Origin: Ulota crispa
Taxonomy: Eukaryota > Streptophyta > Bryopsida > Orthotrichales > Orthotrichaceae
DNA: 64,000 nt
Reading direction: 5' to 3'
NCBI GenBank assembly: GCA_963920765.1
Contig: OY987251.1
Location: 12,279,219-12,343,218 of the forward strand
Shown: piece by piece, positions 17,042-28,394 of the stretch
How positions within the stretch are numbered: position 1 is the first letter of the stretch
How the letters are laid out: each line of letters opens with the position of its first letter
The notes under the pieces: model-generated
Database searches by the model: none
The model's input: only the letters and a program-made list of their open reading frames with translations
What the model was told of the DNA's origin: nothing
Program-made: the position numbers and the translations under genes

Positions 17042-17231
17042 TTACAGTGGAACGTCAGCAAGCAAGCGTCTCGTGCACCCTGGCCTGGGACGGCGAGCCT
17101 TGATCAATGAATCCTTGATACCGCAGAGCCGGCATTGGCTCCAGTGCTGCACCATCCCCACTTCTTTACTCTCCGTGGTCACGCTCGCATTTAGTTCGCC
17201 GAACTTGAGATCATGTGCCTGCGACAGTGCA
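17042..17231 (-). other. Exon-like island, unidentified
   Basis: GC-richer than its surroundings, open for about 63 codons to a TAA at 17042, and preceded by a pyrimidine-rich acceptor (TTGCTTGCTTCAG at about 17232). The peptide includes QHWSQCRLCGIKDSLIKARR; I do not recognise it. It could be a gene's last exon, a captured fragment or chance. Confidence 0.25.
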
Positions 17232-18779
17232 TTCTGAAGCAAGCAAGGTTAGCAAGCCCGGCGTGAGACTCATGCCCCCACTCCCACGGCTCCGTCAGTG
17301 TACATTACAATACATACGTGTTTTCGGGGTCAGGATGATAAATCATTCTCAGCTTTTTCAATGGTTAGAAAATGTAAGAGATTAGATAAATACCATCGGG
17401 TGATCAAATTTTGGTAAATTTGAATTCACACCTGGATTTGGAGACCCTACTTTAGTTGAGAACTGTAGGGAAGGACCGAAGGGCAAAATTGACCATTTCC
17501 AACATAAACATCAAATTTGGTGTTTTTGTACTTGGGCTTTTAACTCCTAAACGTAACATTGTTAACCCTTCCTTGGGGTCCCTTTTCCTCCTCTAATATG
17601 AGGATCCTCGCAGCAAATGAACACCAGTGGTTTAGGGCTTGCACTAACCAGAATTCAGAAATCTATAGCTAAAGCCTCCCCTAGGTATCTGGGGAGGCAT
17701 ATACCTCCACCAGGGGAGGTTTTTCAACTGGTTAACAATGTTATGAAGGTTCAAGTTTTTTTTTTAATGAAAGTCATAGAAAATTATCACTTAGGTAGGA
17801 AAAAAAGTTTTTTTTTCAGAAATCCAACCGTAGGATCATGTTTTAAACTATGAGAGATGACTATGGGAGGTACATGTGATATATATCTTTAGCTCATTCT
17901 AGATGTAGAGGAGTGAGATATTGACATGAATCATGTGACCCTTGTTTACTTTGTTAGATGGGTTCATACATCTCTGATTGTAAACACATTCTTAGATTGG
18001 TTAAAAAGGCAAAAATAAAAATAAAAATTTGGTGTGAAATTATAGAGCCATTGAATTTTCAATCAGTTTTCAGAAATCCCAATTTTTTTTGCAAAAATAG
18101 GAAATTGTGTATTAAATCAACAAGAAAATCCATTGCATTGCAAATGTTGCAGAAAACTGCAAACTGAATGCTATTGAGCAAAAATTACACAATATCATGC
18201 GTTTAGTTGTGTTTTTACTTTACGAATGTTGTTGAATCCTATGTTGCAAGTGATTTTCTCTCATTCAATCCTTCGTTTTTGGTAAAGTTCCAAATTATCC
18301 CGATTTGCATTATACTTTGAAACATTTTTCTTATACCATCAACTTCAACAGAAGTGTAAATGATGTTTCCACCGAATCATTGAAAACCCAAAATATACGT
18401 GGAAAACATCAAAATTTAGTAGTCAATTCTATGAAGGCTATATTTTAGCATGATTGGACAATTTAATCCAAAGGTGAGGGCTGATGGTGTTTAGAGTGAA
18501 AAGATAACAATAACGACCAATTGAAAATTATGAACACAATCTTGCATTGCTACTAGCGACTTGAGAAGAAAAAAAATCAACTTATTGTATTCCTTATAAG
18601 ACCTATTTTCACTACAAACGATACAAAATAAAATAAATGAATATGAGTTCACATTTCTCCACAAAATCAATTGGAGATTTTCACATGTGTAGTGAGCATA
18701 AACTCTCAAACAGGAAAATTACTAAATTAAAATTTATAAATACTCTAGATAGGCCAAATTGAGATGGAGATCGTCTCTT

Positions 18780-19056
18780 AACGCCATATTCATTAAATTG
18801 GGAAAACCAGATTCCCAAGTTGTACTTCACCTCAAATCCAATGTTTTTCTTTCTAGCTTTTAAATGTTAGATTCAAAGGTATCAAATTTAAACTGAGTCA
18901 TTGAGATATTTTCCCTCGCAAATTTCTCCTCTTAGGTGAGGGTATGTGTACCCAAAAAAATGCTGCTTAAACCTAGAGCTTAGTTTAAGGTAATCACCTT
19001 AAATCTAGTTTATTCCCAAAATTGGGGTTTCTTCCCAAATTAACGAATATGGCGTT
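18780..19056. mobile_element. 4-bp-TSD MITE (family B)
   Basis: 277 bp, AACGCCATATTCATTAAATT to AACGAATATGGCGTT, flanked by TCTT on both sides; interior shared with the copies at 11.3, 15.3 and 25.3 kb. Confidence 0.82.
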
Positions 19057-20287
19057 TCTTCCTTTGAACACGTGGAGCTCAGATGACATATTTATTAAAT
19101 TTTGGACTATACAAAGTTCAAAAATGATAATCCAAATGCAAAGTGTATGGAGACTTCTTGATAATTTATATATATCATATGTAGACTATTGAATAATTAA
19201 CCAAATTTTTGGAGGTTTTTGAAAACATTGGGTGATATGTGCAAAACATCAAGAGATCTACATCTCTCAACATTAGGAGACCTCCCTATTGTGCTTTGTA
19301 AACAAAATTCAACAAGTACATGAATTGTCCAAATTTAGTTAAGTTTGACCAAGTTGATACTCAATCCTAAATGACCAGTCCCTACTGGAGACAAAATGGA
19401 TTTTGGGCAAGCTTATACTATGGGATTTTTGATCAATTTCTTTGAAACTTCTAAAAAAAGATAGATTATTGCAAGGGCTACACTCAGTACAGTACTATAG
19501 TTCTTATTGAAATCAATTCTATGGTTCAAAATTAATGGAGGATTATAGTCCAATTTTGGTTGAAGTTGCAAACCAAGCATGCCATTTTTTTGTTGACTTC
19601 TTCCATATAATGCTATATTGTGAGCAGGAATCCATGAGCCGTGAATTGTAAGCTTAGATTTTTTATCAAACTACTAAATTTACCTATAATTGTGTACATA
19701 GGGCCCTATAATTGTGCATTTAAACTTTCATCTTTTGAAAAAACTTACTATTATTTTAGTTTTTCCATTGAATTTGAGCTCAAAATTGGTCCCTACTCAC
19801 AAAGAATTTGGCTCATTGTTCATGGCTCACCATTTTATGCTCACAAAATATTTGTTGACCAACTACTCCTTAGGGCTATTAGTGAAGGCATGACCCTTCA
19901 CTAGAGTATGTCCACAAAACAGTAGTATATTAGATAAACACCATATTGTATTTGATAAATATGTTAACTTTTGATTTCAAACATACATTTGTAATGCAAT
20001 CCCATGTAGGGTGTACATTCTATGCTTTGTTGGTCATGAAAACTTGTGAAATATACCTAACATGTTTTAGAGCATGTTGAATAGATCTTTAGCACCCATT
20101 GTGCAAAAGATGTTCATAATATGTGATTAGAGGGATCTGAAAATTTTGGACAAAGGTCAAAAAAAAAACTTTTATTCTAACTTTGATCTAATTATTATAT
20201 CTCCCAATCTATATAATTGAACATCACAAAGCTTTTATGATGTCTTCTTACATAAATCTAAGGCAAAAAAATTATGGTTAAATTATT

Positions 20288-20718
20288 GGGGAAATTACTA
20301 ACAGAAGCATGAAAACATAAAATATTACAGATAGAGGCGCAATTTCAAAATAATTACAAATAGGGGCACAACTTCAAAAACATGTAAATTTTTGAATTTT
20401 TCTTTTGGTTTTGGACATTGGTTGATTTAGACACATCATATTAAATGTTAGCTATTTTCTAGAAAACTTAAAGGACTCTCCAAATCAAGCCTAAAAAAAT
20501 ATATTTTTAGTAAAGTAGATGGCAATTTTTGGAAACTTTTAAATTTTTAGAAGTTAGCTAACATTTAATGTAATGTATCTATCAACCAATGTCTAAACCA
20601 AAATTTTCTTACAAAAAATCACATTTAAAAAAAATTGTGGCCCTATTTGTAATTATTTTGAAACTGCGCCCCTATTTATAATATTTTACGTTTTCATGCC
20701 CCTATTTGTAATTTTCCC
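20288..20718. mobile_element. MULE-type MITE, second family
   Basis: 431 bp, GGGGAAATTACTAACAGAAG to GTAATTTTCCC, flanked by exact 9-bp repeats TAAATTATT. Long imperfect inverted arms (AAATAGGGGCAC near 20354, mirrored by GCCCCTATTTGTAATT near 20640-20715). Only the first bases of the ends resemble family A. Confidence 0.8.
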
Positions 20719-20927
20719 TAAATTATTTGTACAAAGTAAAAAAAATTGATCTTGAAGTCAATTGACTAGAAATGGCAGTTTTGAGTGTTGTTTGAGGGGG
20801 AAATGGGCTTCATCCTTTTAAGAGATAACACATCTTGGAGATTTTAAAAAGTAATCATTTTACTTCTGTCTCACCATGGTAAAATGACAAGGTTGCAATA
20901 CTCTCATTTACTGCAATTGGAACCTCA

Positions 20928-21207
20928 TAACATTTTGTAGCGCTACCAGGCGCTGCCCTCCCTCCGAATGAAATGGTGTGGAATATTCCACACCCATCTT
21001 TAGCTATGGGGACACTTGGTTGAATTTGTCAGAGAGTTTATGAAAGAGAGGCTCAGTTCAGTGCACATACGTTGATGTGGGGGCCAACCATGTCAAAAAA
21101 ATTAAAAATAAAAAAAACTTTTTTTTGGTGTGTGTGTGTCAGGATGAAGTTTGTGGATGATACCTGAAGAGAGGGGAAGGCAGCCTTTCTTCAGGCTACT
21201 GAATGTT
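20928..21207. mobile_element. MITE with TAACATTCAGTAGC ends, copy 1
   Basis: Left TAACATTTTGTAGCGCTACC, right AGGCTACTGAATGTTA. Interior has GGTGTGGAATATTCCACACC and ACTATGGGGACACTTGG-like sequence shared with 40507-40763. Confidence 0.7.
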
Positions 21208-21208
21208 A

Positions 21209-21550
21209 AGGTAGGAGGCTCAAACTCGGAGTAGGCTCTAAAATGGAGCACCACCTCAAATGTACTCAGTTTGTACATGTTTTTTTCATGGCCCTTCAAC
21301 AATGTACACATTCAACAATGTACAGGTAGTGTACATTTGAGGAGGTGCTCCATTTTAGAGCCCTGTGGCCTTTTCACTTCAAATATTCATAACTAATTCC
21401 ACAAAGTTTCAAAAAATATGAAACAACTTGGGTTAGATGCCCATTCTTCTTCTCTTTCAAGAAAAGTTTACTGAAAATCATTTCAAAATGTTTCACCTAC
21501 CCAAAATTCAGTTTCAGCCCTTAGATGCTCCATTTATGAGCCTCCTACCT
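21209..21550. mobile_element. MITE with AGGTAG ends (family D)
   Basis: 342 bp, AGGTAGGAGGCTCAAACTCG to TTATGAGCCTCCTACCT between TA dinucleotides, directly abutting the element at 20928-21207. Confidence 0.8.
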
Positions 21551-22244
21551 TATGATCATAAATGACAACTTATTGGAACAGGAAAAATGGGAAAATTTCT
21601 ACATTAGATAATTATTAAAAAAACATTTACAATTTTTAGGGTTTGCACAAGAAAACCATGGGAGGATTTGTGCATCTCATGAATTCCACGTGTCGTCAAG
21701 AATATACAGCATTTAAAGTTTTAGGAATTAAGAGTCTGAGGGCATCCCCAGCAACCCGCCAAGGAGTGGAGTCCCGCTAAATGATTTTGTGGTAGCCGTG
21801 ACACACTCTGGCGGGCTGGGGGTGGAATCAATCCTCATGGCATCTGTAATGCACCCGGCAAGCAGGCCCGATATATATGTCTGTTCATTTAATGGACAAT
21901 GAAGTATATCATCCAAACATTATGATTTGAAGGGTATTGAAAATGTTATTGTGAAGGCGTAAGAAAATTTGGGTTTGGATATTGACAAATTTAGATACAT
22001 TCCATCAAATGTTAGTAGGGATAAAAAATATTTTATTATAAATTTTGAATGCTATAATCTTTCAATTTGTGTGGTCAAATGGGCTGAAATATTTTGCACT
22101 CAATACTAAAATATTTTATTACAATTTTGTACAGTTGAAGTTCCAAAAACAGTTTTCAAATTAAAATTCACATTAGCATATTGAAAAAACACAAATTTTG
22201 GCAATTTATGGTGAAAACACTCTTGGGCCTTTAGGGGTTAAATA

Positions 22245-22695
22245 GCAATAGAACATCACATAAATTTTTTACAATTTGAAGGGCATGAAATTAGATATTG
22301 TGAAAATGCAATAAAGTTTTGGTTTGGACATTTGATGATTTAGATAGGCCACATCAAATGTTAGTTAACTTCCAAAATACTGAAAGGTCGGACTCCAAAT
22401 CAAGCTTAAATAAGAAAAATTTGATAAAGGGGACGGCAATTGTACAAACCCCTTTAATAAATTTTCCTTATTTAGGCTTGGTTTGGAAAGACCTCTAAGT
22501 TTTTTGGAAGTTAGTTAACATTTAATGTGATGTATTTGAATCATCCAATATCCAAACCAAAATTTTATTGCATTTTCAATAAAAAAATTCATGCCCTTCA
22601 AATTTTAATTTTTTTTGCATGATCTATTAGCTATTAATAAATCAAACTTGATATATGGGGCATGTTTGTTGAGTGGACTAAGGATGCCTTTATAG
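22245..22695. mobile_element. Foldback MITE related to the 7.0-kb element
   Basis: Shares AAGGGCATGAAATT, TTTTGGTTTGGACATT, CCAAATCAAGCTTAAATAAG and their inverse with 7016-7520; centre near 22438. The right end is AAGGATGCCTTTATAG; the left end is replaced by a TTAA-type half-element ending TTTAGGGGTTAA near 22235. Confidence 0.6.
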
Positions 22696-23044
22696 TCAAA
22701 ATTGAAAAATATTATGCAAATCACGGTAGATATAAAGAGTTTGAAGTATTGTTTGTGGAGCCAAGGTGAAAAAAGGGCAGCTTTTCTTTATGTCAAACAA
22801 TGTAAGAGTTTATAAATTTATCATCAAGAGTTTAAATCCAAAAATGTTTGAATTCACATTGGATTCAGAGACCCTAAAGTAATCTCCAAAGTTTGGAAGG
22901 GAATAAATTGACCAACTACAGAATAGGGGCAAACTCTTACTTTTATTCTAGTTCATAAAATAGCAATGGGTGCACGCACTTGTTGAGTCCGCAAGAGTTG
23001 CCCAAGCTCAAGCTATCTATTTGCAAAAGAACAAGTATTGACTA

Positions 23045-23356
23045 AGGTAGGAGCACCCATAAACGTCAAACTAAGGGTTTTGGACGTGATGACTATTAAT
23101 AAACAACTAGCAAATTATAGGATCTTATTAGGAACAAAAAAAATGAGTTTGCACTTTCAAGTGTATTGTTTGGATTTTGTGAGAATAAGTTATGAATTTT
23201 TAAAAAGCAAACTGCCATTGCACCCATAACCACCTTTAAGATTTCATGTTCACATATTGTACATCCTTGTCATTACATCTATTCACTTCCACAAATTTTT
23301 CAAGATTTCAAAAGTGACGGTTATGGGGACACTAAAGCTTATGGGTGCTCCTACCT
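23045..23356. mobile_element. MITE with AGGTAG ends (family C)
   Basis: 312 bp, AGGTAGGAGCACCCATAAAC to TTATGGGTGCTCCTACCT between two TA dinucleotides. Confidence 0.8.
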
Positions 23357-24449
23357 TAACATCTGCATGTGCAAAGAACAAAAAGAACAAAATTTCAATG
23401 CCGTGATGTACTTCAGTGTTTTTTTTTGACAATTTGGAGCAAAAAAGCACCAATTTTTTTGACCGGCACCAAGCCTATAGAAAAAAAACATGATTATTTG
23501 GATGAAATCTCCAAAAAGCTTCAAATTTTAAAAAACTTGGATGAAACCACCAAATTGTGGATGAAAACCTAATTATAGACATGAATTATGTGCTAATGTG
23601 ATACTTTCTATCCAATATGTGGATGAATGTTGAAATTTGAAGCACCACTATAACATTTAAAATTGCCACTTTGGCATTTCTTAAAAAATAAAAAATAAAA
23701 ATAAAACCCTGATGTACTTGTGCCAAATATGTTTAATGGTGAACAAAAAAGAAATAAAAAAAAGTACGACCTAGAATGTGATTGCCAAAATTGCAAGCAG
23801 GCAACCCCTACATTTCTGAAAGGTATCTTTGTAATTTCCAAAGCATTAAAGATATTCATAAAAAGTCAGGGGTGTTTATCAAATTTTCCCTTGTAATTTT
23901 CATAAAAGAATGCAAAGTTTACATAAACATGTGGACTGCACATTTGATGAAATAAAAATATGTTTTTTCTGAAGTTAACAATAAGCACCTTGCCAAATTC
24001 ATTTAATCGTAGAAAGTGAAAGCAAATCCACGATATATAGGACCATGGTTAGTGAGATAATTTGTTGGCCCTACAGAACTAAACTCTCTCAACATGGTTA
24101 ATCCCTTTTCAAGGAAACTTTCCATGCATTTAATGATGGCCATAGAATGGAAAAATGACCTCCAATTTCTCTTTCCTTATTGCATGATTTTTATTTTAGA
24201 CTTTGAATTGTATAATATTTAATTAAATTTGGTATGATCCTTCTTCCACGCATTAAAATTTTGCAAAAGGACTTTGTTAAACACCATGGTCTCCTATCAG
24301 TGACACTGACACCAATGGCCACAACTCGAAAGAATTCTAAGAGAAGGCTGTAATTCAAGCCCAGGGCAAACAAATAAAAACTCGATTAAATAAAAATTAG
24401 AAAGGGAAAAAACAAGCAGTAAGGCCTCGAAATAGAGAAAGCTTTGACA

Positions 24450-24690
24450 ACATGGTTTATCTACATTTGGCTCGGGGTCACTCTTTGTGTTTTTCTTGTA
24501 TTTGGAATAGATTCACATCTTTACTACATTTGAGTTCAATTAGGAAATGAGAAAACGGATCAAAGCAGTTTTAGCGAGAGTTCTAGTGAGCTACTTGAGA
24601 TCCCAAATTAAAACTTCTTATTGATAAAAAATTCCAATTATACATCAACATATATACTATGCCCTACGGTCATTTAAGGGTGAAGGTGTC
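24450..24690. mobile_element. Family N MITE, decayed ends
   Basis: Interior TTCTAGTGAGCTACTTGAGA, AATTAAAACTTCTTATTGAT and GCCCTACGGTCATTTAAGGG matches the element at 461-701. The right TTAA has become TGAA and the left end is unclear. Confidence 0.6.
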
Positions 24691-25323
24691 TCATTAGAAA
24701 AGTGTATTTAATTGGACCCTATATGTTGTTTCCTTCTCTTGGCATTTAAATCCACATTCATAAATTTATTTTTCTATTGTGATGAATAAAAAGCACCCTA
24801 TAATATTTAAATTAAACTAAATAATGTTGCAGCTATCTTATCATATTTCATGCAAATTTTGATTTGTAAATTTGAAAAAAAATCTTATGTAGTTTCTACA
24901 TCAAGGAATGTTGTATAGTGATTAGGGATTTGTGAGCCATGAGCTGTGACCCAAGATTTTTTTGTCAAAATAATAAATTATATGTATAACATGTACATAG
25001 GCCCTATAATTGTGCATTTTAAACATTCATATTTTGAAAAACTTGCTGTTTTTAAAGTTTTTCCATTGATTTTGAGCTTAGATATTGATTCTTGCTCATT
25101 GAAATCTTGGCTCATAGCTCATGGCTCTGTTTCATGCTCACAAAATAGCGTTGTCCTTTCTACACCCTATGCTAGTACCCTCCCAAGGGATTTGTGCGTG
25201 CTTATGATGCAAGTCTTGCAAAAAGATGCCATGTTTAACCAAAGTTGGACTATTCATGTAATTTTGGACTTTTTTACAAACATAAGGAGCTCTCTCAATG
25301 TTGAGAGACATAAATCTCTCAAT

Positions 25324-25579
25324 AATGCTATATTAGGTAAAATGGGAAAAAGAGTACTTCTTGGGACTTTTGAAGGTTTTAGGTGATCACCTAAAACCAA
25401 GCTCTAGCATTTTTTTGGTACACTTGCCCTCACCTGAGAGGAGGAATTTGTAAGGGAAAAAATCTTAGTGGCTTAGATTGAATATAATACCTTTGAATTT
25501 GATTTTAGGTAACTTTTTCGGTTTTAGGTTGAGTACAAAATGGTACCTCCCTTTTTTCCAATTTACCTAATATGGTGTT
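25324..25579. mobile_element. 4-bp-TSD MITE (family B)
   Basis: 256 bp, starting AATGCTATATTAGGTAAAAT and ending CCTAATATGGTGTT, flanked by CAAT on both sides; same interior as other full-length copies. Confidence 0.82.
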
Positions 25580-25724
25580 CAATGTTTTGCATTGATCTCC
25601 CAAAGTTTTACATAACCCTCCCAATGTTTTATATATACCTTCAAATACTTTGCATATATTATACACAAAAAATCAATAGACCCACTTGAAGCTTTGCCTT
25701 TGGAATTTTATTTCTAAACTTTGG

Positions 25725-25879
25725 AACACCATATTAAGTACATTGGGAAAAAATGTAATTTTGAGATCTTCGGATTTGTTGTTTTTTTAAAATGCTTTTA
25801 ATGAATCTTCTTCAAAAAAAAACAAAAAACTCAAAAGTCCTCAAATTACGTTTTTTCCCAATTTACTTAGTATGGTGTT
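25725..25879. mobile_element. Short 4-bp-TSD MITE (family B ends)
   Basis: 155 bp, AACACCATATTAAGTACATT to TTACTTAGTATGGTGTT, flanked by TTGG on both sides. Ends match family B but the interior is shorter and different, so it is a deletion derivative or a sister subfamily. It lies 145 bp from the full-length copy at 25324-25579. Confidence 0.78.
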
Positions 25880-26200
25880 TTGGGTAGCAATGCTAAAAAC
25901 CCTTGTAAGAGGAAGGGAAACGTCTTCAATTATAATCCTACACGAAAATGCTGATGCGAATTTCATTTTATTGGCATACTCATGAATGACTTGTGAGTTT
26001 TTACAAGTGTGAACTTATGCAGAACACCATCTTCAAGACATGCGGACCATATAGGGTAGCATTATGTATGATTTTTTCTTATAAGTATGTGAATATTTGG
26101 ATCAAATTGATATTTTAGGAAGTTGCAATAACACAAAAGGTTACAAAAGTGTATCTTGACAAGAAGTAACAAAATGCCACATTTAATTGAACAATAATTA

Positions 26201-26430
26201 AGGTAGGTATACCCATATCTAACCATGTATGTAATGGTGTCACTATGTATACAAGGTGGTCATTTTAGAACTCAAATCTGGGTACATCTTTAGGTACATC
26301 ATAGATAGCTTATTTTTTGTGCAACAAATAATAAATTATCTATGGTATACCTAGATTTCATTTCTAGAATGACCACAATGTGTACATATTGATGCCATTA
26401 GATACATGGTCAAATTTGAGTTTCCTACCT
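26201..26430. mobile_element. MITE with AGGTAG ends
   Basis: 230 bp, AGGTAGGTATACCCATATCT to TTTGAGTTTCCTACCT between TA dinucleotides; inner inverted pair GGTGGTCATTTTAGAA / TTCTAGAATGACCAC. Confidence 0.7.
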
Positions 26431-26824
26431 TACCTATGGTCCTTATGTATTTATACTTGCTTGGGTTTGCAAAACAAAAAGATATATATGCAACATGTTA
26501 AGAGATACTTGGAAGACATTAATAGATATGTCCAAAATAAAAAGACATTTAAAACTAATAGTGAAACTGAGGATTTTAATGATAAGAATGTGTGCTTTGA
26601 TGTTGGCATATAGAAGTTGGAAGGGTTTAAAGCATAATAGTCCAAAAATTTCTAGCGCATTTGGTGTTAAAGGTGGGCTACATCTGTCTAACCATTGTAT
26701 ACTCATTCACTAAGGTTTTGGGTTTAATGTTAGTTTTTAATATACTTTTATCAAGAAATTCATGTGAATACCCTAGTGTATGATTACATCAAGTGCCATT
26801 GCAACAATTTCTTTCATGATTAAC

Positions 26825-27050
26825 CCTTAAACATCCCTAATGCAGACTAGATATGTTGTTGTATAATTGGCATTTACTACCATTAAGAAGTTGTAATTTG
26901 GGATTTCAAATAGCTCACTAGGACCACATTGATCTATGTTCCAGCTTATGTGTTGATCTCAAATGTAGTAAAGGTGTGAATCCATTCCAAATACAAGAAA
27001 AATACCTTGTATTGTATTGGCCCCAATGGCACGCTCAAATGTTTAAGGGG
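26825..27050. mobile_element. Family N MITE, in the CKX-ATXR desert
   Basis: TTAACCCTTAAACATCCC on the left (TTAA at about 26821) and CTCAAATGTTTAAGGGGTAA on the right. Interior shared with the 11.55-kb copy; the right target is altered. Confidence 0.62.
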
Positions 27051-28394
27051 TAATAGAACTTCAGTTGTATTCTGAACATTCTCTTTGCACTTGATATCTC
27101 ACTTATGCCATACTCATATTCACGTAAATCATCACTTACAAAACTTAAGAAAAATATTTTAATTTAAAAAATTTAGGAGACATGCTAAACATTGAGAGAT
27201 CTTTCACGGATAGCTCAGGTTTAAATGAAAAACCTAAAAAGTTGAGAATTACATAAATAGTCCAGATTTAAATAAATGTTGCATGTTCGGAGTAGTACTG
27301 TATTAGAGAAAAGGAGGGCCATGTATGGGAATAGAGACTTAAGGTTGTATGTGCCTAAACAGTCACAGGTGTGAGTTAAATTTCTCACTAAGTTTACCGA
27401 TCGTTCTACCAATTTTTTCTTTTTTTCATAGCTCCGAAAATTGCGATTACGAGTATTACATTTGAAGTTCTACAGTATTACATTTTGCATCGTTACTAGC
27501 AACTTGGGCTCATAATGAAAATCACTTACCCACTGGTACGGACTGAATGCCAGATATTGCAGCACAAAATAACAGCCATAAGAAAAACTACTTCAGATGG
27601 AAAAGAAGAAAAAGTCACAAATACAGACAACAGTAAAATTGTGAATCTCATTTGAGTCTCTTACATCTGCAGATAAAAATACAAGCCAACATGCTCTCCA
27701 CAGGTGGAACAGCTGACTACTAATGCTGCAATAGAATAGTTATTGCAAACTTCCTGCTCCTGCTCTGATTACTTGAATCTGTCCTTCAACATGGCAACTC
27801 AGCAAATGGTAAATTTCACATGCCCACTTCCGAGGCTATCCGAGGCTCTAGATTCATGACAAGAGCTAATGAACCATTTCTATCAATAAGAAAAAAACTC
27901 TTTCACCATTTGTTTCACCAATTGGACACTAACGCCACTAATCAATACTTCGACACCGCTAATCGAGACTTTCGAAGCAGCTGATTAAGACTTCCACACA
28001 GCTAATTGACAATTTGACCCTGCTGATCGAAGTTCTTTGGTGGAAGCAGGGCGATTGGGTTCAGGTAATCTCAACAAGAGACCACTAGAAGGGGAGAATT
28101 CGCCTGATCAAATGATGAATGACAGACACTAACGAGCAGAAATTAACTAGCATGCTTTGTCACTTCCTCGGAGCAGGTGTAACTTAGTGGCTAAGCATCA
28201 TCTAGATACGGAACTGATTCTACAACACCATTTGGTGCAACTGAGCCAAGTAGGGCAGTTGTGTTTTTTCATGTGGTCAAGGCAATGAAAAGGCTCTCTG
28301 CAACGTAGAACTAGTATGGACAATTTCTGAACGAGACTTAGCGGCATCAGTGAAAAGAGCGAGTCCTGGAGAAAGGAAATATTCTCCGGGTAGC

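Larger units (their letters stand above)
14800..28394. other. Gene desert between CKX and ATXR
   Basis: No recognisable gene apart from two doubtful exon-like islands at 16.35 and 17.04 kb. Besides the listed elements, 17.3-18.7, 19.1-20.2, 23.4-24.4 and 27.1-28.3 kb show nothing I can name; the last of these would include the ATXR 3' UTR. 23790-23895 resembles a worn family A end. Confidence 0.6.

Noticed and set aside
23790..23895. Partial family A MITE end
   Set aside because: Resembles the family's right end, but similarity is too patchy to call a copy with borders.
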